A DNA stretch of 64,000 nucleotides from positions 421,994,233 through 422,058,232 of the forward strand of contig NC_057809.1 in the NCBI RefSeq assembly GCF_018294505.1, written 5' to 3'. Source of the stretch: Triticum aestivum. Lineage: Eukaryota > Streptophyta > Magnoliopsida > Poales > Poaceae. The position numbers and the translations under genes are program-made. Shown piece after piece: positions 40,644 to 52,489 of this stretch; the first letter of the stretch is position 1; the number at the start of each line of letters is the position of its first letter. The notes under the pieces were generated by a model. The model did not search any database. It was not told where the DNA came from and saw nothing but the letters and a program-made list of their open reading frames with translations.

Positions 40644-43600
40644 TCACTTTTTCTTCGCTTGTGTCATTTGCTTATTGCGTCGTAACCATGGATAATCTTC
40701 ATTGTTTATCAGGATGCTTGGGTCAGCCTTGACATTGAAGGGAGGAATTTCATGAAACTTTTCATAATCTTCAGACATGTCTGTCTTGCCGTCCACTCCC
40801 AGGATGTCCCTTTTTCCTGAAAGAACTATGTGGCGCTTTGGCTCATCGTATGATGTATTCGCTTCCTTATCTTTTCTTTTTCTCGGTTTGGTAGACATGT
40901 CCTTCACATAGATAACATTTGCCACATCATTGGCTAGGACGAACAGTTCGTCAGTGTACCCAAGATTTTTCAGATCCACTGTTGTCATTCCATACTGTGG
41001 GTCTACCTGTACCCCGCCGCCTAACAGATTGACCCATTTGCACTTAAACAAAGGGACCTTAAAATCAGGTCCGTAGTCAAGTTCCCATATGTCCACTATG
41101 TAACCATAATATGTATCCTTTCCGCTCTCGGTTGCTGCATCAAAGCGGACACCGCTGTTTTGGTTGGTGCTCTTTTGATCTTGGGCGATCGTGTAAAATG
41201 TATTCCCGTTTATCTCGTATCCTTTGTAAGTCAATACAGTCAAAGTTGGTCCCCTGGACAACAAGTACAACTCATCACAAATAGTGTTGTCACCTCTGAG
41301 ACGTGTTTCCAACCAACTGCTGAAAGTCATGATGTGTTCACATGTAATCCAGTCGTCGCACTGCTCCGGGTGTTTGGAGCGCAGACTGTTCTTGTGTTCA
41401 TCGACATATGGGGTCACCAAGGTAGAGTTCTGTAGAACTGTGTAGTGTGCTTGAGACCAAGAATATCCGTCCCTGCATATTATTGAGTCTCTTCCAAGAG
41501 TGCCTTTTCCAGTCAGTCTCCCCTCATACCGCGATTTAGGGAGATCTATCTTGTTAAGGCCAGGAATAAAGTCAACACAAAACCCGATAACATCCTCTGT
41601 TTGATGGCCCATGGAGATGTTTCCTTCTGGCCTAGCGCGATTACGGACATATTTCTTTAGGACTCCCATGAACCTCTCAAAGGGGAACATATTGTGTAGA
41701 AATACGGGCCCCAGGATGACAATCTCGTCGACTAGATGAACTAGGACGTGCGTCATGATATTGAAGAAGGATGGTGGGAACACCAGCTCGAAACTGACAA
41801 GATATTGCGCCACATCACTCCTTAGCCTTGGTACGATTTCTAGATCGATCACCTTCTGAGAGATTGCATTGAGGAATGCACATAGCTTCACAATGGCTAA
41901 TCGGACGTTTTCCGGTAGAAGCCCCCTCAATGCAACCGGAAGCAGTTGCGTCATAATCACATGGCAGTCATGAGACTTTAGGTTCTGAAACTTTTTCTCT
42001 GGCATATTTATTATTCCCTTTATATTCGACGAGAAGCCAGTCGTGACCTTCATACTGAGCAGGCATTCAAAGAAGATTTCTTTCTCTTGTTTCATAAGAG
42101 CGTAGCGGGCAGGACCTTTATAATGCTTCGGAGGCATGCCGTCTTTTTCGTGCAAACGTTGCAGGTCCTCCCGTGCCTCAGGTGTATCTTTTGTCTTCCC
42201 ATACACGCCCAAGAAGCCTAGCAGGTTCACGCAAAGGTTCTTCGTCACGTGCATCACGTCGATTGAGGAGCGGACCTCTAGGTCTTTCCAGTAGGGTAGG
42301 TCCCAAAATATAGATTTCTTCTTCCACATGGGTGCGTGTCCCTCAGCGTCATTTGGAACAGCTAGTCCACCGAGACCCTTTCCAAAGATTACATAGTGTA
42401 AATCATTGACCATAGCAAGCACGTGATCACCGGTGCGCATGGCGGGCTTCTTTCGATGATCTGCCTCGCCTTTGAAATGCTTGCCTTTCTTTCGACATTG
42501 ATGGTTGGTCGAAAGAAATCGACGATGGCCCAGGTACACATTCTCCCTGCATTTGTCCAGGTATATACTTTCACTGTCATCTAAACATTGCATGCATGCG
42601 TGGTATCCTTTGTTTGTCTGTCCTGAAAGGTTACTGAGAGCGGGCCAATCGTTGATGGTCATGAACAGCAACGCCTTAAGGTTAAATTCCTCCTGTCTGT
42701 GATCATCCCACGTACGTACACCGTTTTCATTCCACAACTGTAAAAGTTCTTCAACTAATGGCCTTAGGTACACATCAATTTCGTTGCCGGGTTGCTTAGG
42801 GCCTTGGATGAGAACTGGCATCATAATGAACTTCTGCTTCATGCACATCCAAGGAGGAAGGTTATACATACATAGAGTCACGGGCCAGGTGTTGTGATTG
42901 CTGCTCTGCTCCCCGAAAGGACTAATGCCATCCGCACTTAAAGCAAACCATATATTCCTTGGGTCCTTTGCAAACTCATCCCAGTACTTTCTCTCGATTT
43001 TTCTCCACTGCGACCCGTCAGCGGGTGCTCTCAACTTCCCATCTTTCTTTCGGTTCTCACTGTGCCATCGCATCAACTTGGCATGCTCTTCGTTTTTGAA
43101 CAGACGTTTCAACCGTGGTATTATAGGAGCATACCACATCACCTTCGCAGGAACCCTCTTCCTGGGGGGCTCGCCGTCAACATCACCAGGGTCATCTCGT
43201 CTGATCTTATACCGCAATGCACCGCATACCGGGCATGCGTTCAGATCCTTGTATGCACCACGGTAGAGGATGCAGTCATTAGGGCATGCATGTATCTTCT
43301 CCACCTCCAATCCTAGAGGGCATACGACCTTCTTTTCTGCGTATGTACTATCGGGCAATTCGTTATCCTTTGGAAGCTTCTTCTTCAATATTTTCAGTAG
43401 CTTCTCAAATCCTTTGTCAGCCACAGCATTCTCTGCCTTCCACTGCAGCAATTCCAGTACGGTACCGAGCTTTGTGTTGCCATCTTCGCAATTGGGGTAT
43501 AACCCTTTTTTGTGATCCTCTAACATGCGATCGAACTTCAGCTTCTCCTTTTAACTAATGCATTGCGTCCTTGCATCGACAATGACCTGGCGGAGATCAT

Positions 43601-44012
43601 CATCATTGGGCACATCGTTTGGTTCCTCTTGATCTTCAGCAGCTTCACCCGTTGCAGCATCATTGGGCACATCGTCTGGTTCCTCTTGATCTTCACCAGC
43701 TCCCCCCGTTGCAGCATCACCGTATTCAGGGGGCACATAGTTGTCATCGTAGTCTTCTTCTTCGCCGTCTTCCATCATAACCCCTATTTCTCCGTGCCTC
43801 GTCCAAACATTATAGTGTGGCATGAAACCCTTGTAAAGCAGGTGGGAGTGAAGGATTTTCTGGTTAGAGTAAGACCTCGTATTCCCGCATTCAGTGCATG
43901 GACAACACATAAAACCATTCTGCTTGTTTGCCTCAGCCGCATCGAGAAACTCATGCACGCCCTTAATGTACTCGCGGTTGTGTCTGTCACCGTACATCCA
44001 TTGCCGGTTCAT
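40644..44012 (-). pseudogene. TNPD-like CACTA transposase, copy 2, one nonsense codon
   Basis: Same domain order as the copy at 29194-32560. The frame is continuous from ATG 44012 to 40644 except for TAA at 43551-43553 (about residue 154), where copy 1 has CAA (Gln). The 960 codons after the stop, including the whole TNP2 core and the C-terminal region broken in copy 1, are open. The two copies thus have different single lesions. No enzyme can be made from the first ATG; internal ATG 43526 would lack the N-terminal domain. Confidence 0.92.
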
Positions 44013-44149
44013 CTGCGTGCATTATATATAATTAAGTGTCCAAATTAATAGAAGTTCATCATCACATTAAAACCAAAGTGCATACATAGTTCTCATCTAA
44101 CAACATATAGCTCTCCAGAGCATCTAATTAATTAAACCATACATTGAAA

Positions 44150-44595
44150 CTATGTAAAACATTTCAATGCGAAAACAAATGCGATCATAATCGCAACCAA
44201 GGTAACAATTGATCCAACGGCATAATGATACCAAGCCTCGGTATGAATGGCATATTTTCTAATCTTTCTAATCTTCAAGCGCATTGCATCCATCTTGATC
44301 TTGTGATCATCGACGACATCCGCAACATGCAACTCCAATATCATCTTCTCCTCCTCAATTTTTTTATTTTTTCCTTCAACAAATTGTTTTCTTCTTCAAC
44401 TAAATTTAACCTCTCGACAATAGGGTCGGTTGGCATTTCCGATTCACATACATCCTAGATAAATAAAATCTATGTCACGTTGGTCGGCATAATTTTCATA
44501 AACAATAAATGAACCAATAGTTATAAAGATAATATACATACCACATCCGAATCATAGACAGGACGAGGGCCGACGGGGGCGGATACCAAAACCAT
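44150..44595 (-). pseudogene. Small coiled-coil and membrane protein, CACTA-H copy, frameshifted
   Basis: Exon positions correspond to 33144-33091 and 33003-32698 (here 44595-44542 and 44454-44150). One T is missing from a run of eight near 44358-44366, which breaks the coiled coil; the hydrophobic tail remains. Confidence 0.65.
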
Positions 44596-45282
44596 CGCAC
44601 TATATAAGATGCAATAATAAATGTAAGAAAATGATACAAGTATCTACCTAAACATACAAGTAAGAATATTTTTCCTTTCAGAAAGAAGATAAGAACAAGA
44701 GGCTCACCACGGTGGTGTCGGTGATGAGATCGGCGCGGGTGATCGACGACGGTGAAGACGGGGACGGGGCGTGACGGACCGCTAAATGTAGACAAATCTC
44801 GAGGAAAATGGAGCTTGGAGGTCGAGCTTCGAGAGGAGAAAGCTTAAGTAGTGTGGCTCGGGCATTCCATCGAACACCTCATGTGCATAGGAGGTGAGCT
44901 AGAGCACCACAAAGCCCTCTCCCCCTCGGCCAGAGAAAAACAGAGCACTGGCGTGCTCTGCTCGCGAGCGAGGGGTATATATACGCACCTCATTGGTACC
45001 GGTTGGTGGCATGAGCTGGGAATAAAGGGGAGCCTTTGGTCCCGGTTCAAGCCACCAACCAGGACCAATGGTGGTGGGCCAGGAGCGAGGCCCATTGGTC
45101 CCGGTTCATCCCACCAACCGGGACCAAAAGGTCCAGATGAACCGGGACCAATGGCCCACGTGGCCTGGCCGGCCCCCTGGGCTCACGAACCGGGACCAAT
45201 GCCCACATTGGTCCCGGTTCTAGACTGAACCGGGACTAATGGGCTGACCCGGCCTGGACCAAAGCCCTGTTTTCTACTAGTG
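44596..45282. other. CACTA-H right (5') end: leader, TATA and subterminal array
   Basis: TATATATA near 44976-44984 and GGTCCCGGTT/AACCGGGACC motifs (45000-45240), ending TTTTCTACTAGTG at 45282. Equivalent to 33145-33831. Confidence 0.75.
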
Positions 45283-46625
45283 CATGTCCCAAGGACATCA
45301 AAGGTATCAGAAGTTTCCTTGGTCACGCCGGATTTTATAGGAGGTTCATTAAGGACTTCTCAAAATTTTCTTGGCCTCTGACTAATTTATTACAAAAAGA
45401 TATACCATTTGTCTTTGATGATGATTGTGTAGAAGCATTTGAAATACTTAAAAAGCATTGATCTCTGCACCTATTGTTCAGCCACCTGATTGGAATTTAT
45501 CCTTTGAAATTATGTGTGATGCTAGTCATTATGCTGTAGGTGCTGTTCTAGGGCAAAGAGTTGATAAGAAATTAAATATTATTCAATATGCTAGTAAAAC
45601 TCTAGACAATGCTTAGAGAAATTATGCTACTACTGAAAAAAGAATTCTTAGCAGTTGTATTTGCTTGTGATAAGTTCAGACCTTATATTGTTGACTCTAA
45701 AGTAACTATTCACACGGATCATGCTGCTATTAAATATCTTATGGAAAAGAAAGATGCTAAACCTAGACTTATTAGATGGGTTCTCTTGCTACAAGAATTT
45801 GATTTGCTTATTGTTGATAGAAAGGGAGCTGAGAACCCCGTTGCAGACAACTTTTCTAGGTTAGAAAATATTCTTGATGACCCACTACCTATTGATGATA
45901 GCTTTCCTGATGAACAATTAAATGTCATGAGTACTTCTCGTACTGCTCCATGGTATGCTGATTATGCCAATTACATTGTTGCGAAATTTATACCACCTAG
46001 TTTCACATACCAGCAAAAGAAAAAGTTTTTCTATGATTTGAGACATTATTTTTGGGATGACCCACATCTTTATAAAGAAGGAGTAGATGGTGTTATTAGA
46101 CGTTGTGTACCTGAGCATGAACAGGAACAGATCCTACACAAGTGTCACTCCCAGGCTTATGGAGGACACCATGCTGGAGATAGAACTGCACATAAGGTAT
46201 TGCAATCCGATTTTTATTGGCCTACTCTCTTCAAGGATGCCCGTAAGTTTGTCTTATCTTGTGATGAATGTCAAAGAATTGGTAATATTAGTAGATGTCA
46301 AGAAATGCCTATGAACTATTCACTTGTTATTGAACCATTTGATGTTTGGGGCTTTGATTATATGGGACCTTTTCCTGCCTCTAATGGATATACACATATT
46401 TTAGTTGTTGTTGATTACGTTACTAAGTGGGTAGAAGCTATTCCAACTAGTAGTGCTGATCATAACACTTCTATTAAAATGCTTAAAGAAGTTATTTTTC
46501 CGAGGTTTGGAGTCCCTAGATATTTAATGACTGATGGTGGTTCACATTTTATTCATGGTGCTTTCCGTAAAATGCTTGCTAAGTATGATGTTAATCATAG
46601 AACTGCATCTCCTTATCACCCATAG
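45283..46625 (+). pseudogene. RT C-terminus, RNase H and integrase core of element A, copy 2
   Basis: Second copy of 33832-35174 and preceded by the same CAT. Shared TAGs at 45614-45616 and 46623-46625. Private lesions: one A missing near 45452 and one A gained near 45636. RNase H and integrase motifs are as in copy 1. This segment cannot be upstream or downstream coding of a normal element, since RT N-terminal and palm sequence is not repeated before it. Confidence 0.9.
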
Positions 46626-47288
46626 TCTAGTGGTCAACTAGAATTGAGTAATAGAGAACTCAAATTAATTTTGCAAAAGACTGTCAATAGGTCTAGAAAG
46701 AATTGGTCCAAGAAACTTGATGATGCATTATGGGCCTACAGAACTGCCTATAAAAATCCTATGGGCATGTCTCCGTATAAAATGGTTTATGGAAAAGCAT
46801 GTCACTTACCTCTCGAACTAGAACATAAAGCATATTGGGCTATTAAAGAGCTCAATTATGATTTCAAACTTGCCGGTGAGAAGAGGTTATTTGACATTAG
46901 CTCACTTGATGAATGGAGAACCCAAGCTTATGAAAATGCCTAGTTGTTTAAAGAAAAAGTTAAAAGATGGCATGAAAAAAGGATACAAAAGCGTGAGTTT
47001 AATGTAGGTGATTATGTATTGCTATACAACTCTCGCTTAAGATTTTTTGCAGGAAAACTTCTCTCTAAATGGGAAGGCCCTTACGTTATCGAGGAGGTCT
47101 ATCGTTCCGATGCCATAAAAATCAACAACTTCGAAGGCACAAATCCGAAGGTGGTGAACGTTCAAAGAATCAAACATTATATCTTAGGTAATCCTATAAA
47201 TGTTGAAACCAATGTTATTGAAACCGTAACCCCGGAGGAATACCTAAGGGACACTTTCTGGAACATTTCAGACTCCGAAAAGGAATAG
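46626..47288 (+). pseudogene. Integrase C-terminal part of element A, copy 2
   Basis: As 35175-35840 with TAG at 46941-46943 and REFNVGDYVLLYN without the extra codon of copy 1. Ends ISDSEKE then stop. Confidence 0.88.
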
Positions 47289-47596
47289 GTATGTGGTACG
47301 GTATGTAAACCGACTCCAAAACAGATTTTAAGGCAACATTTCTCCGTTTTAGAATATTTAGAAAAATAGAAAAATAAGAGGCAGTCCGGGAAGGACACGA
47401 GGCCTCCACGAGGGTGGAGGGCGCGCCCCCTGCCTCGTGGGCACCTCGTGTGCTCTCCGGACTCCATTTTCTTGCACGATATGTATTTTGGTCGGTAAAA
47501 ATTCATTATATAATCTCCCGAAGGTTTTGACCACTTTCTATCACGCAATTATCCTCTGTTCTTGTTTCGAGCTGTCCTGCTGCAGATTAGAGCAAC

Positions 47597-48016
47597 ATGT
47601 CGTCCCAGGATTCGGAGGGAGAAAGCTATGTGGACGATTACCTTGCAGATCCTAAGGTCTATGGAGATGTGGAGCACTGTGGTTGGACTACGGAGGAAGA
47701 ATAGGACTATGAACCCAAGAGGAAGGAGGAGACGAGCTCAGATGAAGATGAAGCCCCATTACCTCAACCTGGGGACATGCATGTGGAGTTCAAAAAGTCA
47801 AGCCTCCCTAATAGAGCAAAGAAATCTAAGATCGAGTTTATCCCTTTTCGTCTCTTGCAGGAAAACAAGCAGGAACTATGCAGAAAGATATTAATCCTGG
47901 AGCAGGAGATTGACGACTTGAGGGATCAAAATTCTGTCCTCAAGCGCAAATTAAGGAAGAAGCCTACGCCATCAACCAAATCATCATCTTCCTCACCAAC
48001 AAAGAAGGAGATATAA
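47597..48016 (+). pseudogene. 3' accessory ORF of element A, copy 2
   Basis: Same length as copy 1, TAG at 47702-47704 in the same codon, coiled-coil part conserved with a few substitutions. The spacer before it (47289-47596) has the foldback at 47406-47441. Confidence 0.65.
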
Positions 48017-49053
48017 TCACATGGGTATGGGCACTCCCCTTGGCAACTGCCAAGCTTGGGGGAGGTGCCCCGGTATCGTATCACCATCACACTCCTATCT
48101 TTATCGTTTTTCTTAGTTCGATCCTATTAGTAGTATCTTGATCTAGTAGAATAAAGTTTATGGCATGATCTAGTTTTGAGTTTTGCTTTATGATCTTCCT
48201 ATGTAATCGAGTCCGTGAGCTATATATAATAAAGATTAGTGTTGAGTCAAGGGCTTGATTATCTTGCTATGATCTTGACTGAATAAAAGAAAAGAATAGA
48301 AAGAAACAAAGAGATCATATTGATCTTATCGAGAGTAATGACTTCACATAGAAATAGTATGATGATTAAAAGTTGTTGGGAGTTGGCAAATATTAGCTTT
48401 GGTCATCGTTGCAATTAATAGGAAGTAATAAAGAAAGAGAGGTTTCACATATAAATATATTATCATGGACATCTTTTATGATTGGGAGCACTCATTAAAA
48501 TATGACATGCTAAAGAGTTGATGTTGGACAAGGAAGACAACGTAATGGGTTATGTTTTCTTATATCTGAGATAAAGAATATTGTCATGGATCATCCAACA
48601 TGTTGAGCTTGCCTTTCCCGCTCATGCTAGCCAAATTCTTAGCACCAAGTAGAGATACTACTTGTGCTTCCGAAAACCCTTAAACCAGTTTTGCTATGAG
48701 AATCCACCATATCTACCTATGGATTGAGTAAGATCATTCAAGTAAGTTGTCATCGGTGCAAGCAATAAAAATTGCTCTCTAAATATGTATGATTGATTGG
48801 TGTGGAGGAAATAAGCTTTGTACAATCTTGTGATGTGGAAGAAATAAAAGCGACGGACTACATAATAAAGGTTCATATCGCAGGTGGCAATATAAAGTAA
48901 CGTTCTTTCGCATTAAGATTTTGTGCATCCAACCATGAAAGCTCATGGAAACCTCTGCTTCCCTCTGCGAAGGGCCTATCTTTTATTATTACCTTCTACC
49001 TTATGCAAGAGTCATGGTGATCTTCACCTTTCCTTTTTTACATTTTATCCTTT
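48017..49053. other. 3' untranslated region of element A, copy 2
   Basis: Near-identical to 36569-37606, ending in TTT at 49051-49053. PPT-like CCAAGCTTGGGGGAGGT near 48050. No gene. Confidence 0.6.
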
Positions 49054-49780
49054 CACTAGTAGAAAAGGGGGCTTTGGTCCAGGCCGGGTAACCCCATTAG
49101 TCCCGGTTCAGTCCAGAACCGGGACCAATGGGGGCATTGGTCCCGGTTCGTGAGCCCAGGGGGCCGGCCGGGCCACGTGGGCCATTGGTCCCGGTTCATC
49201 TAGACCTTTTGGTCCCAGTTGGTGGGATGAACCGGGACCAATGGGCCTCGCTCCTGGCCCACAACCATTGGTCCCGGTTCGTGCCACAAACCGGGACTGA
49301 AGATTAGACCTTTAGTCCCGGTTCGTGCCTCAAACCGGGACTAATGGGGATGAGACCTTTAGTCCCGGTTCGTGCCACGAACCGGTACTAAAGGTCCCAT
49401 TTCAAACTATCCCCCCCCCCCCCCGTGGATCGCCTTTTCAGTTTTAAAAAAATAAAAGAAAATGATGGAAATGTCAAAAAAAACAAAAGAAAATAAGTTT
49501 CCCATGTGATATGTGGTCTAGTTGTTGGGAAAATTTGCAAATGTGAATTTTGACTTTATTTGCAAAATCTCTCTGAAATTTGTAAAAATGGGCATAACTT
49601 TTGCATACTAACTCGGATGAAAAAGTTTTTTATATGAAAAATCATCTAGTCGGAAAGTTACATCCAAACTTAATCGGGGGAACCCCGTTAGACATTTTCA
49701 AAATTCTCAAAAACCTAATAGAAAAAAAGTTACGGGGCTTTTAAGATCTAGAGTGAAAAAAATCGAAAAAAATTCAAACC

Positions 49781-49945
49781 GTGGGCAAACTGTGGTCAAA
49801 CAATGGTCAAACTAATTATTCTAGAATATTAGTGTTACTAAATAATTATTTCAGTTATTTCAATTTTGGTCAAATCTGGTCAAACTGTGGTCAAACAATG
49901 GTCAAACTAATTATTCAAGAAATATTAGTGTTACTAAATAATTAT
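49781..49945. repeat. Tandem duplication in CACTA-3, about 80-bp unit
   Basis: GTGGTCAAACAATGGTCAAAC, AATTATTC(T/A)AGAA, TATTAGTGTTACTAAATAATTATT occurs twice. The reverse complement is in CACTA-4 (about 60890-61040). Confidence 0.75.
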
Positions 49946-50075
49946 TGTTTTTTAAAACAATAGTTTCAAAATAAAACTATGAAATGTGTCACGCAAAATT
50001 CCTGAAGGTTAATAGGATTGACATCTTAGTATTGTCAGGAAAACAACAAGTGTAGACTTGGAACAAGGGAGAATA

Positions 50076-50139
50076 GAACCCGGAAGTTAAGCGTGCTCGG
50101 GCTGGGGGAGTGGGAGGATGGTTGACCGTTCGGGAAGTT
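50076..50139 (+). pseudogene. 5S-rRNA-like sequence in CACTA-3
   Basis: GAACCCGGAAGTTAAGCGTG followed by CTCGGGC, GGATGGTTGACC and CGGGAAGT lines up with the 3' half of plant 5S rRNA: AAGTTAAGCGTGCT (box A), GGGC, GGATGGGTGACC (box C) and GGGAAGT in the same order and close spacing. These are the internal control elements of the 5S gene. The 5' half of 5S is not recognisable. A copy is in CACTA-4. Confidence 0.65.
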
Positions 50140-50289
50140 AGATGATTTGGAATGATGAGGGGTGATTAGAGGATAAATTGAGAAGTGATGAGGGGTGGTG
50201 ATTACAGACTAGAGGTTAAAATAATTTAGAAATTTGAAAATAAAAAAAATTAAAAAAAATTTCAAAAAAAATTTCAAAAAAAAATCATA

Positions 50290-50486
50290 AAATTTCCTTT
50301 AGTCCCGGTTGGTGTTACCAACCGGGACTAAGGGTGGAGCTCCACGTGGCCGCGCCCTTTAGTCCTGGTTCTGGATTGAACCGGGACTAAAGGGAGAGGC
50401 ATTAGTACCGACATTTTAGTCCCGGTTTCAGAACCGGGACTAAAGGCCCTTATGAACCGGGACTAAAGGCCCTTTTTCTACTAGTG
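50290..50486. repeat. CACTA-3 right subterminal array and terminus
   Basis: TTTAGTCCCGGTT and AACCGGGACTAA motifs in both orientations, 3'-type end. Confidence 0.85.
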
Positions 50487-50489
50487 TTT

Positions 50490-51013
50490 AGCAAGCACGA
50501 TATGTTGGAAAGATCCTGATAGATATATCTAATTGGATGTAAGTCAACATGAGTTATTATTGTTGACATTACCCTTGGGGTAAAAGGTCGGGAGGCGAAA
50601 CTATAAGCCCCTATCTTTCTCTGTGTCCGATTAAAACTCCATAACCACAAGTATTGCGTGAGTGTTAGCAATTATGAAAGACTAAATGATAGTTGAGTAT
50701 GTGGACTTGCTAGAAAGCTCTGACATAGAATCTTTCTGATGTTATGATAAATTGCAATTGCTTCAATGACTGAGATTATAGTTTGTTAGTTCTCAATAAA
50801 GTTTCTGATTCGTACTTTTGCATTGTGAATAGATTATTACTTGAGCATAAGAAAACATATGACAATATCCATCTATGTTGCTGTTATGAGAATAATCATG
50901 ATGCCCTAATGTCCGCATTTTATTTTATTGACACCTCTACCTCTAAATATGTGGACATATTTATCGTTATCGGCTTTCGCTTGAGGACAAGCGAGGTCTA
51001 AGCTTGGGGGAGT
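50490..51013. other. Last internal segment of element A with polypurine tract
   Basis: No gene. Ends in CTAAGCTTGGGGGAGT (polypurine tract, 50998-51013) against the 3' LTR start. This segment exists once only, as expected if the duplication ended in CACTA-3. Confidence 0.75.
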
Positions 51014-52484
51014 TGATACGTCCATTTTGCATCATGCTTTTATATCGATATTTATTGCATTATGGGCTACTATTACACGTTATGTCACAATACTTATGCC
51101 TATTCTCTCTTATTTTACAAGGTTTACATAAGGAGGGAGAATGCCGACAGCTGGAATTCTGGGCTGGAAAAGGAGCAAATATTAGAGACCTATTCTGCAC
51201 AACTCCAAAAGTCCTGAAACTCCACGAAAGTCATTTTTGGAAATAATAAAAAATATTGAGCGGAAGAAATACGTCAGGGGGGCACCACCTGTCCACGAGG
51301 GTGGGGCGTGCTCTGCCCCCCAGGGCGCGCCCCCTGCCTCGTGGGCCCCCTGTTGGCTCTTCGGTGGCCATCTTCTGCTATATGAAGTCTTTCGTCAAGG
51401 GAAAAATCATAAGCAACCTTTCGGGACGAGACTCCGCCACCACGAGGCAGAACTTTGGCGGAACCAATCTAGGGCTCCGGCAGAGCTGTTCTGCCGGGGA
51501 CACTTCCCTCCCAGAGGGGGAAATCATCGCCATCGTCATCACTGACACTCCTCTCATCGGGAGAGGGCAATCTCCATCAACATCTTCACCAGCACCATCT
51601 CCTCTCAAAACCCTAGTTCATCTCTTGTATCCAATTCTTGTCTCCAAGTCCGGGATTGGTACTAGTAGGTTGCTAGTAGTGTTGATTACTACTTGTAGTT
51701 GATGCTAGTTGGTTTATTTGGTGGAAGATCATATGTTCAGATCATATATGCATATTAATACCCCTCTGATTATGAACATGAATATGCTTTGTGAGTAGTT
51801 ACGTTTGTTCCCGAGGACAAGGGAGAAGTCTTGCTATTAGTAGTCATGTGAATTTGGTATTCGTTCTATATTTTGATGAGACGTATGTTGTCTAGCCTCT
51901 AGTGGTGTTATGTGAACGTCGACTACATAACACTTCACCATTATTTGGGCCTAGAGGAAGGCATTGGGAAGTAATAAGTAGACGATGGGTTGCTAGAGTG
52001 ACAAAAGCTTAAACCCTAGTTTATGCGTTGCTTCATAAGGGGCTGATTTGGATCCATATGTTTCATGCTATGGTCAGGTTTACCTTAATACTTTTGTTGT
52101 AGTTGCAGATGCTTGCAATAGAGGTTAAGCATAAGTGGGAGGCTTGTTCAAGTACCGAACGCGAATCATATGAACGTGATGAAAACGAGTTTGACGATAA
52201 TTCCCATGTGTCCTCGGGAGCGCTTTTATCTATATAAGAGTTTGTCCAGGCTTGTCCTTTGCTACAAAAAGGATTGGGCCACCTTGCTGCACTTTATTTA
52301 CTTTTGTTACTTGTTGCTCGGTACAAATTATCCTATCACAAAACTATCTGTTACCACTTATTTCAGTACTTGCAGAGAATACCTTGCTGAAAACCGCTTA
52401 TCATTTCTTTCTGCTCCTCGTTGGGTTCAACACTCTTATTTATCGAAAGGAATACGATAGATCCCCTATACTTGTGAGTCATCA
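51014..52484 (+). repeat. Element A 3' LTR
   Basis: TGATACGTCC...GTGAGTCATCA, 1471 bp. Relative to the 5' LTR it lacks 51 bases near 52155. TATA at 52231-52238, GC foldback at 51293-51344. Confidence 0.95.
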
Positions 52485-52489
52485 ACATG
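52485..52489. repeat. TSD ACATG, right of element A
   Basis: Matches 16586-16590. Confidence 0.95.

Larger units (their letters stand above)
37607..45282 (-). mobile_element. CACTA-H: chimeric CACTA element with two 5'-type ends
   Basis: Both termini are CACTAGTAGAAAA, but both are of the 5' type (CTTTGGTCCAGGCC following the terminus). The flanks do not match: TTT at 37604-37606 and CAT at 45283-45285. The left 0.58 kb matches CACTA-3's left end (and carries CACTA-3's TSD TTT), while 38367 onward matches CACTA-1 from 27002 to its right end and CAT. It therefore joins two insertions. It has the small protein and TNPD-like genes but no TNPA-like gene. Confidence 0.85.
49054..50486 (+). mobile_element. 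CACTA-3: 1.4 kb non-autonomous CACTA element
   Basis: CACTAGTAGAAAA at 49054 and TTTTTCTACTAGTG to 50486, TSD TTT on both sides (49051-49053, 50487-50489). Left end is of the 5' type, so orientation is opposite to CACTA-1. No coding capacity. Contains subterminal arrays, a C15 run (49411-49425), a tandem duplication (about 49781-49945) and a 5S-rRNA-like stretch. It must have moved using transposase from a related element. Confidence 0.92.
16591..52484 (+). mobile_element. Element A: Athila-like Gypsy retrotransposon with nested and duplicated content
   Basis: LTRs of 1522 and 1471 bp, TSD ACATG, a tRNA-Asp-type primer-binding site, gag, protease, RT, RNase H, integrase and a 3' coiled-coil ORF, all plus strand. 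Gene order (PR-RT-RH-IN), the FMDD RT motif and the DMGAS protease motif place it in Gypsy, and the type of gag and LTR in the Athila lineage; it resembles the abundant Triticeae Sabrina/WHAM group but I did not verify the name. The span is 35.9 kb because CACTA-1 sits in RT, CACTA-3 in the 3' region, and a block of about 10.6 kb between them is duplicated. All genes are broken. Confidence 0.9.

Noticed and set aside
37607..45282. Simple independent CACTA insertion
   Set aside because: Flanking trinucleotides differ (TTT and CAT) and both ends are of the 5' type, so it is a recombinant.
50783..51001. 72-codon frame before the 3' LTR of element A
   Set aside because: Short, no motif, and in the untranslated region just upstream of the polypurine tract.
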